Positions 47,201 through 56,356 of a stretch of DNA of 64,000 nt are shown here, piece after piece. This stretch comes from an uncultured Planctomycetaceae bacterium (GTDB taxonomy: Bacteria > Planctomycetota > Planctomycetia > Planctomycetales > Planctomycetaceae). The notes beneath the pieces are model-generated. The model searched no databases, had not been told where the DNA came from, and was given only the letters and a program-made list of their open reading frames with translations. Made by a program: the position numbers and the translations under genes. Position 1 is the first letter of the stretch; each line of letters begins with the position of its first letter. The stretch covers positions 124,001-188,000 of the forward strand of contig CALSLT010000009.1 of NCBI GenBank assembly GCA_943787265.1, given 5' to 3'.

Positions 47201-47482
47201 CCCCTCCCGATCTGCCGTCGCATCGCCACGCTCATCCAATCGCAAGTCGGCCTGCCGAGCCGCAGCGTCTGGGCCGTGGCAATGGAAACACTTGTCAGCA
47301 AGAATCGGCCGTACGTCACGGTTGTATTGGACGCTTGAGGCTGCGGGAGTCTCGGCGGCATCAGCGAACGGCCCGCCACTATGCAAACAGGCGAGCAGGA
47401 CGATCGCCGTCCCCGCAAAGCAGTACGATCGCCAGCTTTGGCGAGACTCAATGTTGCGTCCAAGTTTAGGAAATGCGTTCAC
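44273..47482 (-). CDS. PSCyt1/DUF1549/DUF1553 protein with internal LamG domain
   Basis: About 1069 residues from a GTG at 47482 (an in-frame GTG at 47554 is also possible; either leaves one signal-like segment, CFAGTAIVLLACLHSG). In order: planctomycete cytochrome c domain with CFHCH and the downstream MPPLDSGPALT; DUF1549 (DSFVLARLDREK, RRVSLDLTGLTPT, SPRYGEHMA, WLDAARYADTNGY) with a second CxxCH-type site CARCHDHKYDPIS; a LamG/concanavalin-like insertion (about 490-650, FSFGTWVRAES, GLVDDVRIYDRQLSDAEVSK); and DUF1553 (NRLWQQSFGVGIVKTVDDFG, NTPLQALALMNDPTFVEASR). It is presumably a periplasmic electron-transfer or sugar-binding protein; the biochemical role is unknown. The DUF1501 gene follows 23 nt later, and the giant kinase gene ends about 130 nt upstream. 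Confidence 0.9.
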   Translation of the reverse strand: MNAFPKLGRNIESRQSWRSYCFAGTAIVLLACLHSGGPFADAAETPAASSVQYNRDVRPILADKCFHCHGPDAAARQADLRLDERGDATADREGHRAIVPGEPMGSELIRRVLSKDDDERMPPLDSGPALTDEEIDILRRWIQNGAEYQTHWSFISPKRAAIPDVADPSWPKNSIDSFVLARLDREKQKPSTEADAAMLIRRVSLDLTGLTPTVEEVIAFEKAFEQNAEVAYSELIDRLLKSPRYGEHMAVSWLDAARYADTNGYFTDNDRTMWPWRDWVINAFNKNMPFDQFTIEQLAGDLLPNSTIAQKIATGFNRNHMVNNETGIIEEEFRIEYVVDRADTTATVWMGLTVGCARCHDHKYDPISQKDFYRFFAFFNNVPERGLSGSGGNSTPTLKVLAEELQNRLNMTRRKVASAEREFAAVKKQLDIEQAVWEATAIDSLPDKDTAALVSHLSLDTTFASAQTTGSVGVTAGLIGNAVKLNGDGCVSFSKVGDFDHDDAFSFGTWVRAESAGCIVSKMDDANEMRGFDITLRKGKAIVDLVHAWNRNAIRVVTKSSIPTRQWQHLMMTYDGSGKAKGVTVYVDGEPETVEIVHDSLTGTIRNSEPLRVGRRQASASLKGLVDDVRIYDRQLSDAEVSKLVSSQLIRGVLSKPANKRSEPLKRKLRTWFLSHRADSRATELTAGLDRLRKEATYLAKSIPTTMVMQESEKPRQAFVLLRGEYDQPGEKVTPGFPGFASADDESEAGVPSPLNRLDLAKWLVNPAHPLTARVTVNRLWQQSFGVGIVKTVDDFGTQGEWPSHPELLDWLAVELVESGWNIQHVLKLIVTSATYRQTSNAPSESFANDPENRLLARGPRFRMRAEMLRDNALAISGLLVEKIGGPSVKPYQPSGLWKAVTYDGDSEYVPDKGDSLYRRSLYTFWKRQSPPPNMLVFNAPTRETCTAERSQTNTPLQALALMNDPTFVEASRKLAERMMTSSTDNNSARVELAFRLATARKPTNDEIKILLDVFEYLKTAYLKKPDDAERLLGVGDSKRNQSLDVASLAAWTTVASMILTLDETVTKR

Positions 47483-47614
47483 AATGGAATCTCTGGAGAT
47501 CACGACTGACTGTTCCACACAGTTTTCGCGTAGCAAATCTCCGAAGACTTTCACCGATCGTCACGCCGTTGACCAGCGATAGGTCAATCAGGCATGGCTG
47601 GTCAGCTACTTGCG

Positions 47615-50600
47615 TCATTTCTCAAGCGGCTTCTCTGCTGGATCAGAGTTGGTTGCTTCAAGGGCTTTGAGGAAGTCAGTCAACGCTGAATGGTAGTTGC
47701 TCGTCAATTTGAAGTCTTTGTTTTCGCGGACGAAACGCAGAGTCTGTTCGACGTCAGATTTTAGAACCTTCGACTTCTCCGGGAACCGACTCAGTACGTG
47801 AAACGGGAGTACGGTTGGCTGGAATTCAACCTCGGTGCCGTTGCCAAGAACGATCGTGTTTGCAGATGTCTTGACCGAGTTGCCGATGACCTGGACCTGA
47901 AGTCGGACGAAACGAATGAGTTCGTCGATGGCAGGTTCGGCATCCTCACGGAGATCATCGAGGTACGTGACCTCTTTAGTTTCAAATCGTCCTTTCTTTG
48001 CGGCATATCGAGCGATTGCGGCTGCGATTTCTCGTGCCCACTTCTGGCGATAGTCGACGAGACCAACGTCCCAGAATTTCCTTAGTGCAAACTCGACGCG
48101 GTGGTCTTCATCACTGCTCAACCAGTCGTGCATTTTTTCCATGAGCACTGCGGGTTGAGCTGCTTGCAGAATCCCCGCTGCCGCGTGACTGGCTTCATAC
48201 GTGGCCGTTCGATCTAACCAATCATTGATGCGTTCTGCGAATACGGGATGACGCTGCACGTAAGTGATCAGCGATTTCGGTTTCGTGAACGACCTGCCAA
48301 ATGCTTTCACAATTGCCGTCGAGTCGGTGTCCGTTTCGGTCAGATTAGTGAGGTAGTCAGTTGCCAGAACCGGGTGGAGAACTCGTCGATATGATTGAGC
48401 GTGCATCGAGATCAGTGACGACGGATAAGACGATTTGGATCGTGACGATGCATTGGCCAAACGCTGTAGCTCAAAGTCTGCATAACTTTTTAAGGCGTGG
48501 TGCGGATACCATTCAAACATCGGCGTAGTCGGTGAATGATTGCTCTGAGAATGAATTCGCATTGCGTCCCGCGGGTCGTTTTTCATTCTCGTCAGGAGGT
48601 TAAGTTCGTATGAGTTCTGATCGTCGCCTCGTACGACAGCATTCTTCAGCAACTTCGGAACGTGTCCGCTTAGCAATGTGATGGCAACTGCGACCTGACT
48701 TGGCGTATCGACGAGCCATTCCCGGATCGATGAGTCGGGGCGGTCGCGAATTTCCAGCAGATGCTTCAAACGCAGATTGAGTGCCGCCAACGCTGCCTTG
48801 TTGACCGGCGGGCTGAGTGCGACGTGATCGATCATGTGGCAGAGCGACAACGAGTACCCACTGACACGCCGCTCCTGATCGGGCGTAAAATTTGTCTTTG
48901 TGGACTCTTCGTGCAGGATGTTGATCAATCGCTCGACAGCCAACGAAGCAACATCTCTCTGTCGGTTCGACGGTTTGTCCCAGTCAACGCCACGCAGCGG
49001 ACCGACGGTCGTATTAGTGATCACACCATCCAGTTCTTTGAGATCGCCGGGCTGGGTTTTTAAGAAGTACTCGCCGAGCCATTTCAGTTGCGTGCCATCG
49101 GAGATGTCCAGGTTGCGATCTCGTTCCAAATTGAACCAGCAGAACAGATTGACATACGACGCCTGACCGGCATCCGCATCGACCAATGCCTTTACCGACT
49201 CATCCTTACTCGGGATACACGCAGCGAAAACGGTGCGGGCGTAAATCTGAGTTTTCTCATCGCCCTTCGTACTCAAGTCACTGAGGGCTTTGAACACAGC
49301 CTGCCAGCCATCTTCTTTCTCAGATAACCGATCGTGCATCCGGGCAAGCAGCAGCAATGCGTATTGCCGCTCGCCGGCATCACTGCCTGAAAGCATTGCA
49401 GCCAACGACTCGCTCGCTGCGGCACGGTCCATCTTCTTTAAGTGCTCGACAGGGATGCTCAACACGGTCCGAGTCTCACTTCGCAAGCCGTCGCCATCCC
49501 CAAGGAGCCGGATCAAAACATTGTCGACATCAGTCACAGGACCGTCTTCGCGATCCAGCTCCAGCATTCCGAGCAGCAAGCCACCCGCTTCGAGTGCCAG
49601 CTTGAGCCCTTCAACTCCTGATCGAGTCACAGACAACTCGGATACGCTTTTCGCGGCATGTGTTTTCGCTTCGGTCTGCTGTTCGAATCTCATCTGAGCC
49701 AGCCAGTCCGACAGAGTTCGCCCTTCGTAAACAGGCTCGCTGGGAATCGGCCGACTGAGTGCCTGGATTCGTGAAACTTCCTGATTAAGTCGTGAGACTT
49801 CCGGGTGCTTCGGTCCGAACTTAGTTTCAGCTTCAGCCAGTTTTCGATTGGCTTCGGAGAGACTCAGTTGGGCCGTCAATAGTTGGAGTTGCTTTGAGAC
49901 GTCCGCAGGATGCTCGGTCGGTTTGTCTGTTTTTGCAGGCGTTTTGGGTGCCTGTTCAATTCTTGCAATCGTCGAATCGCCGCGCACGACTGTCACCGAC
50001 CGAGGGCTGACTTCGATTCCGTCGGACGGAGAATTGATTTGAATTTCGTACTTGCCGGTTCGCACGCGGATGACGTTCTCACCTTGCTTCACCACGAACG
50101 TGTCCGCGACTTTGCCATCCTTGATGAAACGCACGTGGATATTGTCGATTGACGATTCGATGCGGATATCGCCTTTGTCAGTTTGCAGAAAGATCACGAC
50201 CCCAAGCAGAGTCATCACGATGGCGCCGAGCATTCCAGCCGCGATGCGCGATCCGAGACTGGTCGGCGTCCTGGCATTTTCAGCCGATGTGGCTGTTGGT
50301 AATCGGGGAGTTTCGTTTCCGTCGACTGGCGTCTGCGGCCAGATCTGTTCGACGTCCGCCAGCAAGTCTTCGTCGGATTGCGAACCGCTGTCTGCGGCGT
50401 CGGGCGAGTGTGCCTGATCTCGCAAAGCCTTCAGATTGGCTCCGTCGGTAAACGCTGACAATCGATCTGCGACTTTAATTGCACCGTCCAGTCGTTCGGT
50501 CGGATCTTTTCGCAGCATGTCAGCGATCAGTTCGACGAGTGCCTCCGGGATGTCATCACGAAATTCGGTCAGCCGCGGAGCTTCCGTCCCGGCAAGCCGA

Positions 50601-51547
50601 TTCAGATGTTCGAGGATCGGCACATCCACCGATCGGCCATGCGGCGGTGATCCGCCCAGTAATTTGAACAGCGTCGCTCCGAGCGCGTAGATGTCAGCTC
50701 TGTCGTCGACATCGCTGCCATCAGCTTGTTCCGGAGCCATGTAATCCAGCGTGCCGAGCAGTTGTCCGACCGTCGTTTGCATGCTGACTTCGCCGACGAC
50801 AGATTGAACTCGGGCCAGTCCGAAGTCCAGAATCTTCACACTACCCTGGTCGTTGATAATGAGATTGCTCGGCTTGATGTCGCGATGCACAACCCCTTTT
50901 TCATGCGCGTAAGCCAGGCCGCGAGCGGCTTCGGCCACGATCTGACACGCGTCAGGGATCGAAAGTGGGCCCAGCTTTCGAAACACCCGAGTCAGATCGA
51001 CCCCGTCGATTTTCTCCATGACCAGGTAAGAAGTATTTCGATACTGACCGGCGTCGGTTGCGCGGACGATTGACGGATGATCGAGCGCGCCGACCGCTCG
51101 CATTTCTCTCGCAAAGCGGTCTCGAGAGATCCCGTGCTGCTGATGCGTCGGCAACAGAACCTTCAGAGCGACATCCCGGCCAAGGTGCGTGTGCCGTGCC
51201 GAAAACACGACGCTCATTCCGCCACGACCGATCACGTTTTGAAGCTCGTAATCGCCGAGCCGCGAAGGATGCTCAACCTGATCATCAGCCGACGGTTTCT
51301 GTTCGCTGTCGGCGTAAGGGCTGTCCGCAACACGGTCTACCCACTCCGGAGAATCATTCGCCGCGCCGCCGGACTTCAGTCGCAATGTCCTGATGAGCGT
51401 GTTGTCGGACGAGTCGAGTTCCGACAGTGTGTCTTCGCAGGACGGACAATCCGCAACATGATCCTCGATCTGATCGCTCAACGGATCGGCCAGTTCGCCA
51501 GAGAGGTATCCTTCAAGTTGTTCTCGCGAGTAGCATGTCGTCAGCAT
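47615..51547 (-). CDS. Giant Ser/Thr kinase with N-terminal zinc anti-sigma-like motif
   Basis: 1310 residues. The N-terminus has His30-x3-Cys34-x2-Cys37 (HVADCPSC), the ZAS/zf-HC2 anti-sigma zinc motif, with an upstream Cys5. The Hanks kinase domain follows: GRGGMSVVF (107-115), Lys129 in VALKV, HRDIKPSN (221-228), DFGLA (241-245), and MAPEQ. One membrane helix lies at about 434-453 (IAAGMLGAIVMTLLGVVIF), then a roughly 850-residue extracytoplasmic part beginning with a beta region (about 455-530) and a coiled stretch. ATG at 51547 has GGAGGG about 7 nt upstream. It is divergent from an ECF sigma gene 103 nt away; kinase control of the paired ECF factor is known in Planctomycetes. The zinc motif could bind the sigma factor. 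Confidence 0.85.
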   Translation of the reverse strand: MLTTCYSREQLEGYLSGELADPLSDQIEDHVADCPSCEDTLSELDSSDNTLIRTLRLKSGGAANDSPEWVDRVADSPYADSEQKPSADDQVEHPSRLGDYELQNVIGRGGMSVVFSARHTHLGRDVALKVLLPTHQQHGISRDRFAREMRAVGALDHPSIVRATDAGQYRNTSYLVMEKIDGVDLTRVFRKLGPLSIPDACQIVAEAARGLAYAHEKGVVHRDIKPSNLIINDQGSVKILDFGLARVQSVVGEVSMQTTVGQLLGTLDYMAPEQADGSDVDDRADIYALGATLFKLLGGSPPHGRSVDVPILEHLNRLAGTEAPRLTEFRDDIPEALVELIADMLRKDPTERLDGAIKVADRLSAFTDGANLKALRDQAHSPDAADSGSQSDEDLLADVEQIWPQTPVDGNETPRLPTATSAENARTPTSLGSRIAAGMLGAIVMTLLGVVIFLQTDKGDIRIESSIDNIHVRFIKDGKVADTFVVKQGENVIRVRTGKYEIQINSPSDGIEVSPRSVTVVRGDSTIARIEQAPKTPAKTDKPTEHPADVSKQLQLLTAQLSLSEANRKLAEAETKFGPKHPEVSRLNQEVSRIQALSRPIPSEPVYEGRTLSDWLAQMRFEQQTEAKTHAAKSVSELSVTRSGVEGLKLALEAGGLLLGMLELDREDGPVTDVDNVLIRLLGDGDGLRSETRTVLSIPVEHLKKMDRAAASESLAAMLSGSDAGERQYALLLLARMHDRLSEKEDGWQAVFKALSDLSTKGDEKTQIYARTVFAACIPSKDESVKALVDADAGQASYVNLFCWFNLERDRNLDISDGTQLKWLGEYFLKTQPGDLKELDGVITNTTVGPLRGVDWDKPSNRQRDVASLAVERLINILHEESTKTNFTPDQERRVSGYSLSLCHMIDHVALSPPVNKAALAALNLRLKHLLEIRDRPDSSIREWLVDTPSQVAVAITLLSGHVPKLLKNAVVRGDDQNSYELNLLTRMKNDPRDAMRIHSQSNHSPTTPMFEWYPHHALKSYADFELQRLANASSRSKSSYPSSLISMHAQSYRRVLHPVLATDYLTNLTETDTDSTAIVKAFGRSFTKPKSLITYVQRHPVFAERINDWLDRTATYEASHAAAGILQAAQPAVLMEKMHDWLSSDEDHRVEFALRKFWDVGLVDYRQKWAREIAAAIARYAAKKGRFETKEVTYLDDLREDAEPAIDELIRFVRLQVQVIGNSVKTSANTIVLGNGTEVEFQPTVLPFHVLSRFPEKSKVLKSDVEQTLRFVRENKDFKLTSNYHSALTDFLKALEATNSDPAEKPLEK

Positions 51548-51650
51548 CGGATGCCCTCCGGCGTTGTCAGATTATGGCCCTGAATCGGCCGTCGTTTCTG
51601 TTATAAAGAATGCAGACTGCCCACGATTCTTCAGCTAACAGGTACAACGA

Positions 51651-52259
51651 GTGGCGCGTGACACCATTTTCCTCGAAGAGGCCTCGCGAGGCTCCAGCAG
51701 CCTGAGTCTCGCGGAAAGACTGCAGGAAGGATCCGCCTCGGCATGGGGCGATCTGGTCCGACTTTACGGTCCGCTGGTCGATCGATGGTGCCGCAACGCG
51801 AACGTCCCAACCGATGCAATTCCCGACGTTGCTCAGGAAGTTTTTCTGGCGGCGTTCAGAGGCGTGAAACGTTTCGATCCAAACGTTCCCAACGCCACTT
51901 TTCGAGGCTGGCTGTGGACCGTCGTTCGAAGCCGGATTGTCGAGTACTACCGAAAAAGAAACGGCGGAGCAGTCGCGCCGGGCGGGTCGACAGCCCTGGC
52001 TCAGATTCACGCACTCGCCGATCCGATCCCGCTTCACGAACCGACCGAACCCGACGACGCTTCCGCGCTCCTGCGCCGAGCTCTCGATCAAATCCGAGTC
52101 GAATTCACAACCGGCACCTGGGACCTGTTCTGGCGAGCGACCGTCCTCGGTCACCCGACGGACCTGATCGCTTCCGAAAACGGAGTCACCTCATCAGCCG
52201 TCCGCCAGGCAAAAAGCCGAGTGTTGAGACGTCTCCGTAAGCAACTCGGCGACGCCTGA
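51651..52259 (+). CDS. ECF-type RNA polymerase sigma factor
   Basis: 202 residues with a GTG start (51651, ARDTIFL). Region 2 is seen in SAWGDLVRLYGPLVDRWCRN, IPDVAQEVFLAAFRGVKRF and FRGWLWTVVRSRIVEYYRKR. Region 4 with its HTH is TDLIASENGVTSSAVRQAKS. A slightly long linker (PGGSTALAQIHALADPIPLHE) separates the two. Sigma-70 family ECF factors lack regions 1 and 3. Divergent from the giant kinase gene, 103 nt away, it fits a planctomycete ECF-STK pair in which the kinase and/or its zinc-motif head controls the factor. No separate anti-sigma gene is next to it. It converges with the chemoreceptor gene (stop 52293). Confidence 0.9.
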   Translation: MARDTIFLEEASRGSSSLSLAERLQEGSASAWGDLVRLYGPLVDRWCRNANVPTDAIPDVAQEVFLAAFRGVKRFDPNVPNATFRGWLWTVVRSRIVEYYRKRNGGAVAPGGSTALAQIHALADPIPLHEPTEPDDASALLRRALDQIRVEFTTGTWDLFWRATVLGHPTDLIASENGVTSSAVRQAKSRVLRRLRKQLGDA

Positions 52260-52292
52260 TTCAGCGGAGAGCGGTCGTTAGGCTGGCCCCCG

Positions 52293-54338
52293 TCAGACAG
52301 TGAAGTCTGCCACCATTTCCTGAAGGTCAGTGGCAAGGCTCTGTAGTTTCGAACTGGCAGTTCGTGTCGTGCCGGCGCCGGTTGCTGTCCGGCGCGACTC
52401 GACGTCAAGGCCTGTCACATTACGGCTGATTTCGCTGCTTGTCGTGGCAGACTCAGAGATGCTTGTCGCCAGACTGTTGGTGGATTCCGCGATCTCCGTC
52501 ATGGTTGACGTGACGTTCCGAGCAACTTGAGTTTGTTGTTCGACGGCGGTTGCGATCGACTGGGCGGCACCGTTCACTTCCGAAATAACTTCGCCGACGT
52601 TTTGAATCGACAGAACTGCCTGCTCGGTTGTTTCAAGGACTGTTTCAATTCGCGTTCGAATGTCTTCGGTCGCTTCCGTCGTCTGCTGGGCAAGCTGTTT
52701 AACTTCCTGAGCGACGACTGCAAATCCTTTTCCCGCATCGCCCGCACGGGCAGATTCGATCGTTGCATTCAAGGCAAGGAGATTGGTCTGCTCAGCAATA
52801 TCCTGGATCACGCCGATGACCTGGCTGATTTCCTGAGCAGCGTCGCCCAGTTGAGCCACTCGGGCGTTGCTCTCTTCGGCGCTGACTGCCGCTCGGTTGG
52901 CAATGCCGGCCGATTGCTCCGCAGAAGCAGCCACAGTGGCAATGCTTTCGGACATCTCCTCGATGTTGCCGGCGACTCCTGAAACGTTGCTTGAAACTCC
53001 TTGAGTCATTGAACACACGGTTTCCATCGTGAGGGACATTTCTTCTGCCGCCGTAGCGGCACTGCCGGACTGCTGCGACGCGTGGTCTGCCGCGGATGCC
53101 AGGTCGTCCGCAGTAACGGTCAATTCTCCCGAAGCGTTCGTAAGAGTTCCCGCAGAACTCATGATGTGCTTCATGGTGCTGTGGTATCCGTCAGTGATGC
53201 TATTAACGGCTTCGACCAACTCGGCCATTTCGCCCGTCGTCTTCACATCAACTCGTTCCGTGAGATTGCCAGCCGCGATTTGTTTCAGAGTTGCTACCGT
53301 CGTTGTCAACGGTCGTCGGACAGTACGTCCCATGACGTGTGCAGAGTAGATGGAAGCAGCGATGCAGAGGAGTAGGGAGACGCCGATGGTCAACCAGGCA
53401 CGAGTCTGAATCGGTCCCGCATCGGCCGCAATTGAGTCGACGATACCAGCAGACTCAGACTCTACGTCATCCAAAAATGCTAGAAACTGAGACGCCGCAG
53501 CTTCGTACTCATGGCTCGCATCCTGAAAGCTGAAGAGCTGCTCCAGATAGTCATCCATTAGTTGGGAATTCTGGTGGAAGATGGCTGAATACTCAGCTTC
53601 CAGAATTTCGCCGTTCGTGTCGAACGGGTTGGCGGGAACGCGGAACAGGCCGCTGCTTTCGAGACGACCGAAGCCTTCTTCCTGAAACGCAAGTGCGTCG
53701 CGAAGTCCGGCAAGGCAGGATTCACGATCGGCCCCCGATCGAAGTCGCGATACCAGATGCAATTTGGTCAGCAGACCAATTCGCACGTGCATGCCGCCAT
53801 CGGCAGCGTCCCAGTTGGACTTCAGGCCGGTGTCCCAGGTAACTGCTTTGTCTGGCATTTTTGCAAACTGATTAACAGCCGAGTCCAGTTTCGCTTCGAG
53901 CTGGTCAGCGCGTTTGACAAAGTGTTCGGTCTGAGTATCGAATCGTTCGCGTGAGTGAGACGCGGCATCAAACGCTGTCAGCACAGAGGACAACGTAGAC
54001 TCATAGGCATTGCGGAGTCGGTGAAGTTCATCAAGGCGTTGTGTGTCGAGTCGTCCAGCTTCGTCCATTCGCTGAAGTGCAATGACCGCATCGTTGCGGT
54101 GTGCTTCCAGCGATTTTCGATTCTTCTCGACGTCGATGTCACTCAAAACGTTTTTGACGGACAGCATCTGAGCACCGATTCTTATCGACGCTTGCATCCC
54201 TCCCTGAGCGGATTTCCACGCAGGGCCTGTCGTTTCACTTAACGCTTTGCCAAGCGAATGAACGCCGTAGAAGCCAGCGCCTCCACAGGCAAGGGCCATG
54301 ATCAACGAGCCTGCCATCATTTTTGTGTCGAGACGCAT
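52293..54338 (-). CDS. Methyl-accepting chemotaxis protein
   Basis: About 681 residues from the ATG at 54338 ([14 protein letters not shown] 8 nt upstream); GTG/ATG codons at 54356/54353 would add 5-6 residues. TM1 is near 9-26 ([19 protein letters not shown]), followed by a mostly helical periplasmic sensor of about 290 residues, then TM2 ([21 protein letters not shown]), a HAMP domain ([17 protein letters not shown]), and the signalling domain with the hairpin tip [15 protein letters not shown]. The ligand is unknown; the helical sensor resembles 4-helix-bundle receptors. No che genes are adjacent, so the rest of the pathway is elsewhere. It is consistent with the flagellar genes of this window. 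Confidence 0.95.
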   Translation of the reverse strand: MRLDTKMMAGSLIMALACGGAGFYGVHSLGKALSETTGPAWKSAQGGMQASIRIGAQMLSVKNVLSDIDVEKNRKSLEAHRNDAVIALQRMDEAGRLDTQRLDELHRLRNAYESTLSSVLTAFDAASHSRERFDTQTEHFVKRADQLEAKLDSAVNQFAKMPDKAVTWDTGLKSNWDAADGGMHVRIGLLTKLHLVSRLRSGADRESCLAGLRDALAFQEEGFGRLESSGLFRVPANPFDTNGEILEAEYSAIFHQNSQLMDDYLEQLFSFQDASHEYEAAASQFLAFLDDVESESAGIVDSIAADAGPIQTRAWLTIGVSLLLCIAASIYSAHVMGRTVRRPLTTTVATLKQIAAGNLTERVDVKTTGEMAELVEAVNSITDGYHSTMKHIMSSAGTLTNASGELTVTADDLASAADHASQQSGSAATAAEEMSLTMETVCSMTQGVSSNVSGVAGNIEEMSESIATVAASAEQSAGIANRAAVSAEESNARVAQLGDAAQEISQVIGVIQDIAEQTNLLALNATIESARAGDAGKGFAVVAQEVKQLAQQTTEATEDIRTRIETVLETTEQAVLSIQNVGEVISEVNGAAQSIATAVEQQTQVARNVTSTMTEIAESTNSLATSISESATTSSEISRNVTGLDVESRRTATGAGTTRTASSKLQSLATDLQEMVADFTV

Positions 54339-54765
54339 GCCACTTTTCTCCATCACTCATAGCTCGGCCAAGGCCAGACGTTGGGGCTTTCGCAATGTTG
54401 GACATCGTGAACCAACAAAGGACGTCGACTGAGCATGCGCCCTGCAACTTTTCGTGCTGGCGAAACTCTGCCGATCGAAACGATTTGACGTCGATACAGG
54501 TGACTCCCTGCCGGCGTGAGGTCAAGCCCTCCTGCCACGGCGGGCACTCATTTCAATCCGTCCCAAGCGTGTGCCGAGTAAATGCCACAGTCCGAACGGC
54601 ATTTGCCGTCAACGGCTTCGGTGGAGAAAATTCCAGAATGCTCTACCGGCAAATCAATTGAGAACGTCGCCCAAAAGACAAAGCCCCCGGCTGCAGGGCA
54701 ACCGAGGGCTTGATCGTCTCAGAATCGAAAATTGTAAGCAGCGGCGACTAAAGTCGTGACCAATG
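54339..54765. other. Intergenic region between the chemoreceptor and nhaA
   Basis: About 427 nt upstream of the chemoreceptor gene (minus) and downstream of nhaA (minus). It contains the nhaA terminator (54681-54711). Other frames on both strands show no recognisable content, and no promoter for the chemoreceptor gene was identified. Confidence 0.4.
54681..54711 (-). terminator. Intrinsic terminator of nhaA
   Basis: On the minus strand AAGCCCTCGG (54711-54702) pairs with CCGGGGGCTT (54690-54681), one U-G pair, 11-nt loop, followed by TGTCTTTT. It lies about 55 nt behind the nhaA stop. Confidence 0.85.
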
Positions 54766-56166
54766 TCACGCTGCTTGAGCGACCGTTTCCGGAGCCGCAC
54801 CGTTGCTGTTTTTGTTTGGATTCTTAACGCCAACCAGTTTGGCAACCAGGAAGGAAAGGCCGGCTGCTCCGAAGCTGCCGAGTGCTCCCATCTTGACCGA
54901 GTCCAAAGCGGAACCGGCTGGGAAGGCCGCCGTCGACACAAAGAGAGCAACCGTGAATCCGATCGCGGCAATCATGCCCAGCGTCACGACGTGAGAGTAG
55001 TTCATACCTTCCGGCATCTTCAGGCCGAAGAGTCTGCAAGCAACCCACGTCATGAGCAGGATGCCGACTGGCTTGCCAACGACCAATCCTGCAAGGACGA
55101 GCCATGTTCCGGTTCCAACGGCTGAAAACGCGACTCCGGCATTGACCAGACCGAACAGGCCGAGGATTAATTCAACTTTGTCCTTCCACCAGTGTTCGAA
55201 GGCGTTGAGCGTGTCATCTCGTTTGAGTTCTTCGCGAGCGAAGATGCCGAGGTCAGACTTAGCGTGAGGCATGATCGGGATGATCGGCAGCAGTCCCAGT
55301 GCCGGGTGAATACCGGCTTTGTAGAAGGCAAACCAGCTCGCCACACCAGGAATCAGCAGGTACCACCAGAAGCTTTGTAGTTTCAGTTTCTGGAAGACTT
55401 TGCCGGTGACCATTCCGGCCAATGCCAGACCGAGCCAGCCAAGCACCAGTGGTTTCGCTGGGTAGAACACCGCGAGAATCACCAGACCGGCCGCGTCGTC
55501 AGCAATGGCGAGCAGAAGCAGGAACGCGATCGCAGGATGTCCCTGCCCGAATATCATTCGAGCAACCAGATAACTGAAGGCAATATCCGTCGCACAGGGT
55601 ATCGCCCACCCGTTAGCGAGAGTGTCCTGAGTGTTGGTAAGAAATACTCCCCCCAGGTAGACCAGTGCAGGACCAGCCACACCTCCAATCGTTGCCAATA
55701 GAGGTGTCGCGGCTTTCTTGGGATCAGACAGCGCTCCGCCGGGAAGCATCGCTTCCCAGACTTCTTTACCGGCAATGGCAAAGAAGATTGCCATCAGGAT
55801 GTCGTTGATCAGAAAGTGCAGAGTGATTCCGTGCTGAGCGGCCGTCGGGGCGTCTTCGCCGATTTCGTCGGTCGAGGCTGTCGTGCCGTGCAAATCGTCT
55901 TTCGATGCCTCGTCGGTGGCAACCGCCGTGCCTTCCGGAGTCTCGTGGCTCTCGGCGTGCCCCGTGTCACCATCAACTGGCGTCTCGTCATGAGCCGGAG
56001 CTGCGTGGTGACTGCCGCCGCCTGTCAGGTCCAGATGAACAAAATGCTCATAAGATTCTGGAGCAAAGTTTGCCCAGATCAGAGCCGCGACGGCTCCCGC
56101 GATGAGGAACATCGAGTTTTCATACAGAAACGCGATCGCTCGAGGTCGTTGTTTTTTGTGGGACAT
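54766..56166 (-). CDS. nhaA: Na+/H+ antiporter NhaA with His/Asp/Glu-rich insertion
   Basis: 466 residues against about 390 in E. coli. TM1 (SMFLIAGAVAALIWANF, about 18-34) is followed by an insertion of about 65 residues (45-110) rich in His, Asp, Glu, Thr and Ala, then the normal set of helices. The ion-site region is intact: CATDIAFSYL (about 192-201) and IADDAAGLVILAV (about 221-233) carry the Asp residues equivalent to E. coli Asp133, Asp163 and Asp164. NhaA exchanges two protons for one sodium ion. The insertion would sit in the first periplasmic loop. A terminator follows at 54681. It is divergent from the PVC-type propeller gene. Confidence 0.9.
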   Translation of the reverse strand: MSHKKQRPRAIAFLYENSMFLIAGAVAALIWANFAPESYEHFVHLDLTGGGSHHAAPAHDETPVDGDTGHAESHETPEGTAVATDEASKDDLHGTTASTDEIGEDAPTAAQHGITLHFLINDILMAIFFAIAGKEVWEAMLPGGALSDPKKAATPLLATIGGVAGPALVYLGGVFLTNTQDTLANGWAIPCATDIAFSYLVARMIFGQGHPAIAFLLLLAIADDAAGLVILAVFYPAKPLVLGWLGLALAGMVTGKVFQKLKLQSFWWYLLIPGVASWFAFYKAGIHPALGLLPIIPIMPHAKSDLGIFAREELKRDDTLNAFEHWWKDKVELILGLFGLVNAGVAFSAVGTGTWLVLAGLVVGKPVGILLMTWVACRLFGLKMPEGMNYSHVVTLGMIAAIGFTVALFVSTAAFPAGSALDSVKMGALGSFGAAGLSFLVAKLVGVKNPNKNSNGAAPETVAQAA

Positions 56167-56356
56167 AGGTTTTCAAACTGTTTCGGGTTCAGCGATCCCG
56201 CTGGATCGGCGCCGCTCGTACGGAATTGCTCCCTCGGAAGAAGAAGCCTTACTATATCGACGAGCCGCTCAGCTCCCAACGGTATGTCTTGTGGCCGGCG
56301 ACTACCTCGTCGCCGTTGAATCGACAGTGTTTCTCAAAGACGAGACGGATCTCGCA

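Noticed and set aside
56102..56356. N-terminal extension of the PVC-type protein
   Set aside because: It overlaps the nhaA start on the other strand, and the signal peptide begins only after the ATG at 56357.
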